From a virus, in IMG/VR virus record IMGVR_UViG_3300048930_000170, positions 1 through 42,486 of that record: a stretch of DNA of 42,486 nt, one strand, 5' to 3'. The translations under genes were made by a program, and so were the position numbers. This document shows, one piece after another, positions 28,256 through 35,924 of the stretch. Position 1 is the stretch's first letter, and the number at the start of each line of letters is the position of its first letter. The notes beneath the pieces are model-generated. The model was not told where the DNA came from. It did no database searches and saw only the letters and a program-made list of their open reading frames with translations.

Positions 28256-28620
28256 TGCCCCCGATCTACGCCACGGCCGTCAAGACGGCCCGCCTCACGG
28301 CCACGCGCGACCAGGTCGCGAACGGCACGCTGCAGATCGGCACGGCCGGCATGGCGGTCGTTCTCGCCGAGTTCGGCCTTGCGACGGCGGGCGGTACGGT
28401 AAGCGGCGACGTGTGGACGATCGTGCTCGACGCCGACACGGTCGCGGCGATCGCCAGCGGCACGGCGGCGGCGGCGCGGATCCGCAACGCGGGCGGCACA
28501 GCGCTGATCACCGGGCTGACGGTCGGGCTTTCGGGCGCGGACGTGATCCTCGACAGCGTCAACATCACGGCCGGGCAGCAGCTCACGCTGACCGCCGCCA
28601 CGATCCAGCACGCGGCGTAA
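28255..28620 (+). CDS. Hypothetical structural protein
   Basis: 121 residues. Ala/Gly/Thr/Val-rich beta pattern (GTLQIGTAGMAVVLAEFGLA, then GTVSGDVWTIVL). It looks like a small jelly-roll or Ig-like virion protein and could decorate the capsid. No specific match. Confidence 0.55.
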   Translation: MPPIYATAVKTARLTATRDQVANGTLQIGTAGMAVVLAEFGLATAGGTVSGDVWTIVLDADTVAAIASGTAAAARIRNAGGTALITGLTVGLSGADVILDSVNITAGQQLTLTAATIQHAA

Positions 28621-28621
28621 C

Positions 28622-29461
28622 ATGACGATCGCGACCATCGACCAGCTGGTCGACGCGCTTGGCAACAATGCCTCGCGGGTCCTGATCGACAAGGCGTCGA
28701 TCGTAAACCTTACCGCGAACCAGCTTCATTCGCTGTGGCGTGCGACAGGTCAGCCTGGGCAGGGCGCCATCCCGGCTGCCGCTGCGCGCTGCACGAACGC
28801 GCTGACCGGCGCGATCCAGTTTGCGCAGCAGACTGCGCCCGCGACGTCTTACCTCGGCTGGGCGGCGGTGGCGTGCTCCAACGGCGCCGTGACCATCGAG
28901 ATCCACGATCGGCTGATGCACATGGGCGGGCTGAGCGGCACGGTCACCACGGCGCAGACCGTCGACCTCGATCTGTTCGCAAACCTCGCGCAGGACAACC
29001 TCGACGCGCGGAAGGGCGACGCGAATTTCTCGGACGTGTCGTGGTGGGCGGAGTGGTACACCGACACCGGCGGCACCGCCGTCACCATGACCGTGAACGT
29101 CACGTACGACGACGGCTCGTCGGGGAACCTGTCGGCGATCTCGCTGGCCGCGACGCGGCGCGCGTCGTTTCTTGTGCCGCTCAACGGGTTCATCCCGGCG
29201 GCGGATTCGGGCAAGTTCATTCGCGACATCAACACCGTGACGCTGTCGGCGACGACGGGCGCCGCGGGCAACTTCGGCTTCACCGCGACCCGCAACCGGG
29301 TAACGCTGCCGCTGATCCAGGCAAACTTCGCGGCGCTTTTCGACTTCCAGCAGTTGAACATGGCTGAGATCCTCAACTCGTCCTGTCTCTTCCTGATCCA
29401 GTCCGCATCGACCACCACCACCGGGACGGTGCGCGGGCAGGCCAAAATCATTCACGGCTGA
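28622..29461 (+). CDS. Hypothetical structural protein, beta-rich
   Basis: 279 residues. The helical N-terminus (MTIATIDQLVDALGNNASRV) is followed by a long beta-rich body with phrases such as GAVTIEIHDRLMHMGGLSGT and WWAEWYTDTGGTAVTMTVNVTYDDGSSGNL. Plausibly a virion surface protein encoded beside the capsid. No family recognised. Confidence 0.6.
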   Translation: MTIATIDQLVDALGNNASRVLIDKASIVNLTANQLHSLWRATGQPGQGAIPAAAARCTNALTGAIQFAQQTAPATSYLGWAAVACSNGAVTIEIHDRLMHMGGLSGTVTTAQTVDLDLFANLAQDNLDARKGDANFSDVSWWAEWYTDTGGTAVTMTVNVTYDDGSSGNLSAISLAATRRASFLVPLNGFIPAADSGKFIRDINTVTLSATTGAAGNFGFTATRNRVTLPLIQANFAALFDFQQLNMAEILNSSCLFLIQSASTTTTGTVRGQAKIIHG

Positions 29462-29467
29462 CGGCGC

Positions 29468-30154
29468 GTGCAGTTCTTTCGGGAGTTCCCGCGCAGCGTT
29501 TCGGGTGGGGCTAGGCTGTGGGATCCGTCCCCGGCCGGGGATCTGCTTTGCGACGAGTTCTTCGGAGCGCCGGCAAACGACACCGTCACCGGAACGCTCG
29601 CCGCAGAGGAAAGCGGCAGCGACGTCGCGGCGCTGACGGGCCGCGTTGCCGTCGCTGGCAACCTGGCGACGCAGGAGGCGGGAACCGATACGGCCGCCAT
29701 CGTAGGGCGTGTTCGTGTTGCCGGTGGGCTGACCGCGCAGGAGACGGGCGCGGATGCCGCGTCGGTCGCCGGCCGCGTAGCCGTCCGTGGGGCGCTCGCC
29801 GCGCAGGAAGGCGGCGCCGATGTCGTCGCCTTCACGGGCGGTGTGCGCGTCCGCGGCGCGCTGGCCGGGCAGGAAGTCGGCAGCGACATCTTCGCCGCCA
29901 CCGGCACGGTCGCGACCTCGACGGCCGCGGGCGTCCTTGCCGCGCGGGAATTCGGTGCCGACGTGATCGTGCTCTTCGGTGTCGTGACCGGCGAGCTGCG
30001 CCGGGCCGGCGCGTCGCGCGGCGGGATGGCGACCGCAGCAGACCTTCGTCCCGTCGCGCCCGAGTCGCAGCGCGACCGCGCACCGCAATTCGTTCGGCCG
30101 TCGGTGGCGCAGATGCGCCGCCCCGGGCCGCCCAGCCACAGGAGACGCGCTTGA
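29468..30154 (+). CDS. Tandem 22-residue repeat protein
   Basis: 228 residues from GTG at 29468. Residues about 44-175 contain six tandem repeats on the consensus LAAQExGxDxAAxxGRVxVxGx. The first four step exactly 22 residues (L44, L66, L88, L110, L132), and the last two are divergent. Such LAAxExGxDxxxxxG units recur in phage virion proteins and probably form stacked beta hairpins. The N-terminus contains Trp/Asp/Pro; the C-terminus is Arg/Pro-rich. The role is unknown. It lies between capsid and connector genes. Confidence 0.65.
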   Translation: MQFFREFPRSVSGGARLWDPSPAGDLLCDEFFGAPANDTVTGTLAAEESGSDVAALTGRVAVAGNLATQEAGTDTAAIVGRVRVAGGLTAQETGADAASVAGRVAVRGALAAQEGGADVVAFTGGVRVRGALAGQEVGSDIFAATGTVATSTAAGVLAAREFGADVIVLFGVVTGELRRAGASRGGMATAADLRPVAPESQRDRAPQFVRPSVAQMRRPGPPSHRRRA

Positions 30155-30717
30155 GCCTGAAGCGAGTGACCGCGCCGACCCTCGAGCTGGTGCCGCTGGC
30201 CGACATGAAGGCGCATCTACGCGTGACGCATTCGGCGGAAGACGCGCTGATCGCGCAGCTTACGGCGGCGGCTGTCGCGCATCTCGACGGGCCGGGCGGC
30301 CTGCTCGGCTGGTGCCTCGGCGCGCAGACCTGGCTTTTGGCCTATGACACTTTTCCGTCGGGTCCGATCCAGCTGCCGACCGGGCCGCTGATCGCGGTGA
30401 CCGGCATCGAGTACGCGAACGCCGGTGGGGCTTACGTGACGCTGCCCGCGACCGAATACACCGTCGACGACGTGGCGAACCCCGGATGGATCGTGCCGGT
30501 GGAAAGCTGGCCAGTCGCGGAAGGCACGAACGCGGTGCGGATCACGTTCACCGCCGGCCATGCGACGGCGGGGGCCGTCAACGCCGCCGCGCTGGTGGCG
30601 ATCAAGCTGCTCGTCGCGCACTGGTATCGCAACCGCGAGGCCGTGGGCGACGCGATGTCCGAGGTGCCGCTGTCGGCGCAGGCGATCATCGACGCGATCC
30701 GGTGGCGCGTCGTCTGA
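30151..30717 (+). CDS. Head-tail connector (gp6-like)
   Basis: 188 residues from TTG at 30151. AGGAGA sits six bases upstream and the TTG overlaps the previous stop (TTGA). LELVPLADMKAHLRVTHSAEDALIAQLTAAAVAHLDGPGG is the typical start of HK97 gp6-like connectors (LVxLxExKxHLRV...ED), and AALVAIKLLVAHWYRNREAV ends the fold. Forms the ring below the portal. Confidence 0.88.
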   Translation: MSLKRVTAPTLELVPLADMKAHLRVTHSAEDALIAQLTAAAVAHLDGPGGLLGWCLGAQTWLLAYDTFPSGPIQLPTGPLIAVTGIEYANAGGAYVTLPATEYTVDDVANPGWIVPVESWPVAEGTNAVRITFTAGHATAGAVNAAALVAIKLLVAHWYRNREAVGDAMSEVPLSAQAIIDAIRWRVV

Positions 30718-31049
30718 TGGGCGCGGGCGACATGACCCAGCTTGTGCGGCTTCGTCGCAAGACGGAGACGCTGGACGGCGCGGGCGGCTTCACGCATGTC
30801 TGGGGCGACGTGCCGAACGGCGCGCAGGTCTGGGCGGCGGTCACGTTCAAGGGCGCGCGGGAAGGCATCACCGAGGATCGCATGACCGCCTCGCAGATGA
30901 CGACGTTCGAGATCTACGCGCGCACGGATCTGACCGAGCTGGACGCGATCCTCTGGCAGGGCGAGCACTACAACATCCGCGCGATCCGCCGGTACGGTCC
31001 CGAAAGGCTGACGATGTGGATCGACGCCGAGCGCGGGGTGGCGGAATGA
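30717..31049 (+). CDS. Head-tail adaptor / head closure protein
   Basis: 110 residues from ATG at 30717. The pattern MTQLVRLRRKTETLDGAGGFTHVWGDV...VWAAVTFKGARE...TTFEIYART...DAILWQGEHYNIRAIRRYG fits the SPP1 gp16/HK97 head-closure family. Overlaps the connector stop and the next start. Confidence 0.87.
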   Translation: MGAGDMTQLVRLRRKTETLDGAGGFTHVWGDVPNGAQVWAAVTFKGAREGITEDRMTASQMTTFEIYARTDLTELDAILWQGEHYNIRAIRRYGPERLTMWIDAERGVAE

Positions 31050-31459
31050 ACCAGGTCCGCATCACCGGCATCGCCGACGTCAACCGCGTGCTGCGGGAGA
31101 TCGCGCCGAACGAGGCGAGGAACCTCATGCGCGCGACGACGGCCGACCTCGCCAAGGGCATCGCGGCCGACGCGAAGACCTACGCGCCGGCCGACCAGGG
31201 CGATGTCCGCAAGGGCATCGGCCACAAGCGCGCGCGCGGGACGAGGGATATGGTGAAGGCCGAGGTCGTCGCTAACAAGGGCGGCGGGTCGTTCTACTGG
31301 CGCTTCCTTGAATACGGGCAGGGGCCGGACAACGTCGAGCACGCCTTCTTCCTGAAGGCGCTGCAGAAGGCCAAGGGCGAGATCGCGCAGCGCTACCTCG
31401 AGGTGTTCACCGCCAAGCTCGTCGCGCGGCTGGCGCGGAAGAACAAGGGCCGCGCGTGA
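31046..31459 (+). CDS. HK97 gp10-like tail-joining protein
   Basis: 137 residues. Helical N-terminus (NRVLREIAPNEARNLMRATTADLAKGIAADAKTYAPADQGDVRKGI) matches gp10-like tail-completion proteins, where the AxxxAPxxxG-x-L/V pattern precedes beta strands (MVKAEVVANKGGGSFYWRFLEYG). C-terminal helix is basic. Confidence 0.85.
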   Translation: MNQVRITGIADVNRVLREIAPNEARNLMRATTADLAKGIAADAKTYAPADQGDVRKGIGHKRARGTRDMVKAEVVANKGGGSFYWRFLEYGQGPDNVEHAFFLKALQKAKGEIAQRYLEVFTAKLVARLARKNKGRA

Positions 31460-31854
31460 TGTCGGCCGAGTTCGCGGTGCAGCAGGCGCTTTACACGGCG
31501 CTGAGCGGGCTGGGCCTGACGGTTTACGACAGCCCGCGGCAGATCGCCGACAGCGGTGGTGCGGCGGACTATCCGAACGTCTCCATCGGCGAGATCGTCT
31601 TTGCGCCCTGGGACGACAAGGGCGTCAACGGCTTCGACTTCGTGGCGCGCATCCACACGCGCAGCCGGTCGGGGTCGATGAAGCAGGCCAAGGACATTCA
31701 GGGCCAGATGTACGGCGCGCTGCATCACGGCACGCTGTCGATCGCGGGCTATTCACTGACGCTGCTTCGGCGCGAGCTGAGCGACGTGACCCGGGTTTCG
31801 GACGGGTCGTTTCACGGGGTCTGCGAATATCGCGGCCTTATCCAGGCGGACTGA
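31459..31854 (+). CDS. DUF3168-like tail completion protein
   Basis: 131 residues from ATG at 31459; a GTG immediately before is possible. AEFAVQQALYTALSGL..TVYDSP..........YPNVSIGEIVFAPWDDKGVNGFDFVARIHTRSRSGSMKQAKDIQGQMYGAL is the DUF3168 pattern. These proteins cap the tail end that joins the head. Follows directly on the joining protein. Confidence 0.85.
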   Translation: MSAEFAVQQALYTALSGLGLTVYDSPRQIADSGGAADYPNVSIGEIVFAPWDDKGVNGFDFVARIHTRSRSGSMKQAKDIQGQMYGALHHGTLSIAGYSLTLLRRELSDVTRVSDGSFHGVCEYRGLIQAD

Positions 31855-31865
31855 AGGAGAGCACC

Positions 31866-32267
31866 ATGGCAAAGGTTGCCGGTCGGAAGATCAAGGTCTA
31901 TTCGGGCACCGGCGTCGGCCGGACCCTTGTCGCGGGCGGTCGCAACGCGACCATCGCGATCAACAACGAAGCCATCGACGTGACCGACAAAGGGTCCGAC
32001 GGCTGGCGCACGCTGCTGAACGACGCCTCGGTGCGGTCGGTCGACATCTCGGCCGAGGGCCTCGTCGACGGTGCGGGGCTGGTGGGTCAGGCGCTCGGCG
32101 CGACGAACGCGCTTCTCGGGACCTATGAGCTTGAGCTTGAGGGCATCGGCACGGCGTCCGGGCAGTTCCACTTCTCGAGCTACGAGATCCAGGCGCCGCA
32201 CGACGACGCCGGCACCTACAGCATGTCGCTGCAGTCCTCTGGCCCGATCACCTGGACGCTCGACTGA
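31866..32267 (+). CDS. Major tail tube protein (TP901-1 type)
   Basis: 133 residues. Good SD (AAGGAGA) before ATG at 31866. NNEAIDVTDKGSDGWRTLLNDASVRSVDISAEGLVD and GQFHFSSYEIQAPHDDAGTYSMSLQSSGPITW match the short major tail proteins of the TP901-1/GTA gp9 group. Stacks in hexameric rings to form the tail tube. The last A of its TGA stop is the first base of the next gene's ATG. Confidence 0.9.
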   Translation: MAKVAGRKIKVYSGTGVGRTLVAGGRNATIAINNEAIDVTDKGSDGWRTLLNDASVRSVDISAEGLVDGAGLVGQALGATNALLGTYELELEGIGTASGQFHFSSYEIQAPHDDAGTYSMSLQSSGPITWTLD

Positions 32268-32644
32268 TGCCGGACATCGTCCTGAAGTGGGACGGGCGCG
32301 AGTACCGGATCCCCGAGTCGCGCGCGTTCGAGGCCGGCGCGGCGCTTGAGGAAGTCGTGACGCTGGCCGAGTTGCAGAGCTACGGCACGCGGCCGAAGTT
32401 CTTCCGGATCGCGATGGCGATGGGCGCGCTCCTGCGCTTCGCGGGGTGCAAGGTCTCCGACGCAGAGGTCAAGCGCGAAATCGACGCCTCGATCCAGCGC
32501 ATCGCGGCGGCGCAGGGTGCGGAGGCCGGCGAGGTCGAAGAGGTGTTCGCGGTCACGGCCGTCGGGCAACTGATCAGCGTGCTGTTCCAGGGTGCGCCGA
32601 CCGAGACCTCCGGTGACGCGCCGGGGGAGACTTCCGCTTCGTAA
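32267..32644 (+). CDS. Tail assembly chaperone, first frame (GTA-gp10-like)
   Basis: 125 residues ending with TAA at 32642. The body (MPDIVLKWDGREYRIPESRAFEAGAALEEVVTLAEL...FFRIAMAMGALLRFAGCKVSDAEVKREID) resembles GTA gp10/TAC-type proteins placed between tube and tape measure. The C-terminal Gly/Thr/Ser tail lies over the frameshift region. By analogy with lambda gpG it is the short, abundant chaperone product. Confidence 0.82.
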   Translation: MPDIVLKWDGREYRIPESRAFEAGAALEEVVTLAELQSYGTRPKFFRIAMAMGALLRFAGCKVSDAEVKREIDASIQRIAAAQGAEAGEVEEVFAVTAVGQLISVLFQGAPTETSGDAPGETSAS

Positions 32645-32841
32645 AGACGGCGTACCAGATCGCTGTCACCCGGCTCGGGCTTGCGCCGTCCGAGTTCTGG
32701 GCCATGCCGCCGCGCCACTTCTGGTGGCTCGTCGAAACCCTCGACGGCAGCAACGCGAAGCGCAGCAGCCTGACGGCGCAGGACCGCAAGGGCATTCAGG
32801 AACTGTTCAATGGAAACGACGCACCGGGGAAGTTCTGGTAG
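32617..32841 (+). CDS. Tail assembly chaperone extension in the -1 frame (GT-like)
   Basis: The -1 frame is open from 32617 (stop TGA at 32614) to TAG at 32839-32841, and has no ATG, GTG or TTG before ATG at 32703. It encodes DFRFVKTAYQIAVTRLGLAP, then SEFWAMPPRHFWWLVETLDG, typical of phage TAC (TIGR02216-like) proteins of GTA and alphaproteobacterial phages. Joined to the upstream frame through the GGGGG at 32623-32627, it would give an approximately 191-residue fusion, as with lambda G-T. The tape measure begins one base after its stop. Confidence 0.75.
   Translation, partial: RAGGDFRFVKTAYQIAVTRLGLAPSEFWAMPPRHFWWLVETLDGSNAKRSSLTAQDRKGIQELFNGNDAPGKFW
32623..32629 (+). promoter_or_regulatory. 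Probable -1 ribosomal frameshift site G-GGG-GAG
   Basis: In the upstream frame the codons are CCG GGG GAG. Slipping back one base lets the GGG-reading tRNA re-pair perfectly, giving GGG then GGA GAC TTC in the new frame. It is the only slippery run in the 25-bp window where the two frames overlap. It is not the canonical XXXYYYZ. A sequencing indel is the alternative. Confidence 0.6.
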
Positions 32842-34656
32842 ATGAGCAATGTCGTCGGCGAAGTCGCCATTGATGTCACGGCCGACATCGGCCCGCTTGT
32901 CCGCGAGGGCAAGAAGGCCGAGGCCGCGCTTGGCGGAATGGAGCGCGCGACCCAGCGGCTCGGCCGGGGCATGCAGAACTTCGGCAACGCGACGAAGGAC
33001 CTCGGCGCGAAGCTGTCGGTCGTTTCCGCCGGCATTGCGGCTGCGGCGGGCTCGGCCTTCCTCCTTGCCAACAACGTGGCGACGGCCGGCGACGAGGCCG
33101 CCAAGGCCGCGCGGTCGGCCGGCGTCTCGGGTGAGTACTTCCAGGAGCTTGCCTATGCGATGGGGCAGGTCACCGACCTCACGCAGGAAGAGCTGACCAA
33201 GGGCCTGCAGCGCCTCAACCGCACGCTCGGCGAGGCGGCGCAAGGTTCGCAGACGGCTATCGACGCCTTCGCGGCGATCGGCATCACGCAAGACCAGATC
33301 GCGTCCGGGGCGGTGACGACCGAGATGGCGATGGACCGGCTGATCTCGACGCTGTCGGACGCGCAGGACCCGGCGATCGCGGCGGCCATCGCGAACGACC
33401 TTCTCGGGCGGACGGGCGCGAAGCTTGGCGGGCAGCTTGCCGGGGCCGAGGACGCGATGACGAGCCTGCGCCAGCGCGCGCACGAGCTGGGCGTGGTGAT
33501 GGACGGTGACGCGCTTGCCGCGTCCGAAGCCTTCAACGACGGGATGGACGATCTGATGCGCGGGTTCCAGGGCCTGCAGATCAAGATCGCAAACGAGCTG
33601 CTGCCGGTGTTTGTCAACAAGCTGATCCCGATGATGGTCGAGAAGGTGATCCCGGCGCTCGGGCAGGTGGCGGAAAAGGTCGCCGACATGATCGAATGGT
33701 TCGGCGGTCTGCCCGGCCCGGTGCAGGACGCGGCCCTGATCATCGGCGGCGTCCTGGGCGTGGGTGGCCCGATCCTTGTCGGCGTCGGTCTCGTCGCGAC
33801 CGCCATCGGCGGGCTTGTGGCGGCGGCGGGGCCGATCGGGCTTCTGATTGCTGCGGCCGGCATCTTGGCTGCCGCGTGGTACACATGGGGCGACGACATC
33901 AAGGCGGCGGTCGGCACCGCCATCGACTACGTGACGGAACGCTTCAACGCCTTCCTTGCCTTCATTCAGGCCATCCCAGCCAAGATGAAGGAGATCGGCG
34001 CGAACATCATCAACGGCCTGCTGCAGGGCATCAACGAGAAGTGGGAGGAGCTGAAGGCTCGGATTGTCGAGCTTGCAATGCAGCTTCCCGAGTGGATCAG
34101 GGGGCCGCTGGGCATCGAGTCGCCCTCGCGCGTGTTCGCCGAGATCGGTGGCTTCATAGGGCAGGGCCTTGCCGAAGGCATCGCGGCCTCGACAGATGCC
34201 GTGCGATCCTCGATCGCCAACATCAGCGGTCAGGCCGTGGGCGAGGCCGACGGCATGGTGACCGGCATCCTCGGCGCTGCCTCGCAGCTCTTCGCCGGGT
34301 CGAAGAAGATCGCGCTGGCGCAGGCTGCGGTGAACGTGGCGCAGGGCATCACCGAGGCGCTCAAGCTTCCGTTCCCGGCGAACCTTGCGGCGGCCGCGAA
34401 AGTGGCGGTTGCGGGCGCTGCGCAGCTTGCGCAGATCCGCAGCGCGAACCCGGGCAGCGGGGCAGTCGCTGGCGGGACGGCCGGGGCCTCGGGCGGTGCA
34501 GCCGCTGCCCCGCGTGTGGCGCAGCCGCAGCCTGTCACCGAGATTGTGTTCGGCGGCACGTCCAGTTTCGAGCGGGCCTTCTGGGAAATGGTCAAGCCGC
34601 AGCTCGTGCCGGTCTTGAATCAGGCCGTGCGCGACGGGGCGCGGGTCTTCCGCTGA
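32842..34656 (+). CDS. Tail tape measure protein
   Basis: 604 residues. Starts MSNVVGEVAIDVTADIGPLV with the amphipathic, Gly/Ala-containing helices usual for lambdoid tape measures. Hydrophobic segments at about residues 290-353 (AALIIGGVLGVGGPILVGVG...) resemble the membrane-insertion regions. The C-terminal half is helical with Ala/Gly repeats. The short length predicts a short to medium tail. The longest gene in this block apart from the tailspike, and it follows the chaperone pair, as expected. Confidence 0.9.
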   Translation: MSNVVGEVAIDVTADIGPLVREGKKAEAALGGMERATQRLGRGMQNFGNATKDLGAKLSVVSAGIAAAAGSAFLLANNVATAGDEAAKAARSAGVSGEYFQELAYAMGQVTDLTQEELTKGLQRLNRTLGEAAQGSQTAIDAFAAIGITQDQIASGAVTTEMAMDRLISTLSDAQDPAIAAAIANDLLGRTGAKLGGQLAGAEDAMTSLRQRAHELGVVMDGDALAASEAFNDGMDDLMRGFQGLQIKIANELLPVFVNKLIPMMVEKVIPALGQVAEKVADMIEWFGGLPGPVQDAALIIGGVLGVGGPILVGVGLVATAIGGLVAAAGPIGLLIAAAGILAAAWYTWGDDIKAAVGTAIDYVTERFNAFLAFIQAIPAKMKEIGANIINGLLQGINEKWEELKARIVELAMQLPEWIRGPLGIESPSRVFAEIGGFIGQGLAEGIAASTDAVRSSIANISGQAVGEADGMVTGILGAASQLFAGSKKIALAQAAVNVAQGITEALKLPFPANLAAAAKVAVAGAAQLAQIRSANPGSGAVAGGTAGASGGAAAAPRVAQPQPVTEIVFGGTSSFERAFWEMVKPQLVPVLNQAVRDGARVFR

Positions 34657-35924
34657 TGGGCATTTACAAGGAAACCGGCTTCGCCCTTGCGCCCGGCGAC
34701 CAGCCGCTGACGCACGCGCGTATTCTCCACGCGGGTAATTGGCTTCAGCCGACGACCGCCGAGTCGTCCTCGACCGCGCCCGGGTTCGTGGCCGACGGGC
34801 CGCTCGGGAACACGACGCATCTTCGCTGGTCGCCCTGGGCAAACCTCGTGGCGTCTGCGCGCGACCTGAGCGTCGCGCCGTGGAGCGTGACGAACGCGAC
34901 GGTCCTCGGCGGGCGGCTGATCGAAACGACGGCGAACGGCGTCCATCGCGCGACACAGAACGTCACGCTGACGACGGGAAGCCACATGGTCGAGGCCGAG
35001 GTCCGCGCCGCGGGCCGGTTCATCGTGCAGCTCTGGTGCCGCGGGCCGCTGGCTGATGCCGCGTCGGATCACATCGCGACCTTCAGCCTTGCGACCGGCG
35101 CCATCACGTTCCAGCAGAACCTCCTCGCAGGCGCCGGCGCGGTGGCGCTCGAGGATGGCTGGTGGCGGCTACGGATGCCAATCTCGGCGCTGGCCGGTGT
35201 TCGTGCTGTTCAGGTGCGACTTGCCAATGCCGCGGGGCTTTTCAGCTACGCGGGCGACGGCGTGTCCGGTGTCGAAGTGCGGAAGGTCGCCGTTGTCCGC
35301 GCGTCGTCCACCTACCGCGTGCGCTTCGGCGCGGCGCGGCCGTTCGACGCGATCTGCATCGGTCGGCACAATCTCGGGTCCGCCGGCGCGAGCGTCACGG
35401 CGAAGTGGCTCAACGACGCCACGAACGCCTTCATCGACATGGTCACCTTCGCACCGGCGGACGACTCGCCCATCTGGATCATGGGGCAGCCGCGCGCGGC
35501 CTCGGCCGTCGAGATCGCGATCTTCGGTGCGGGCGAGGCGTGGCTGTCGAACGTGAAGGTCGGCACCGCCCTGCAGATGCCGGTGCGGGCGAACTACGGC
35601 GGCGTGTCGCCCTTGCGGCTCGCGCGCGACGACGTGGTGCGCAGCCAGGAAAGCGCGACCGGAGAATACCTCGGCCGCACGATCCAGCGGGTGGCGCTGC
35701 GGTCCGAGTTCACCTTCGAGCACCTGCCGAAAGCGTGGGTCGATACGCACTGGCCGCGCCTGCAGGCCGGGCTTCGGCGAGCGCCGTACTACATCGCCTG
35801 GCGTCCGGAGACCCACGACGAGGTCGGCTTCGTCCAGACGAACGACGCGCCAGTCCCCTCGACGATGGGCGTCAATGCCTACCTTTCGGCGACGATCCCG
35901 GTGACGGGAGTCGGGTATGAATGA
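34656..35924 (+). CDS. Tail tip / distal tail-like protein
   Basis: 422 residues from ATG at 34656 (overlapping the tape-measure stop). Beta-rich, with a carbohydrate-binding-like middle (NVTLTTGSHMVEAEVRAAGR...FIVQLWCRG...WWRLRMPISAL) typical of jelly-roll domains, and a C-terminal region RVALRSEFTFEHLPKAWVDTHWPRLQAGLRRAPYYIAWRPE resembling distal tail proteins. It probably docks the fibre complex. Assignment by position and fold-like pattern. Confidence 0.6.
   Translation: MGIYKETGFALAPGDQPLTHARILHAGNWLQPTTAESSSTAPGFVADGPLGNTTHLRWSPWANLVASARDLSVAPWSVTNATVLGGRLIETTANGVHRATQNVTLTTGSHMVEAEVRAAGRFIVQLWCRGPLADAASDHIATFSLATGAITFQQNLLAGAGAVALEDGWWRLRMPISALAGVRAVQVRLANAAGLFSYAGDGVSGVEVRKVAVVRASSTYRVRFGAARPFDAICIGRHNLGSAGASVTAKWLNDATNAFIDMVTFAPADDSPIWIMGQPRAASAVEIAIFGAGEAWLSNVKVGTALQMPVRANYGGVSPLRLARDDVVRSQESATGEYLGRTIQRVALRSEFTFEHLPKAWVDTHWPRLQAGLRRAPYYIAWRPETHDEVGFVQTNDAPVPSTMGVNAYLSATIPVTGVGYE

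Noticed and set aside
29518-30150. Upstream extension of the connector frame
   Set aside because: Arg-rich shadow of the repeat-protein gene; TTG at 30151 with AGGAGA upstream fits better.
33696-34655. Upstream extension of the tail tip frame
   Set aside because: Lies inside the tape measure gene in another frame; the true start at 34656 overlaps its stop.
32380-34956. 858-codon leftward frame
   Set aside because: Antisense to the tape measure gene; same shadow signature, no domain.
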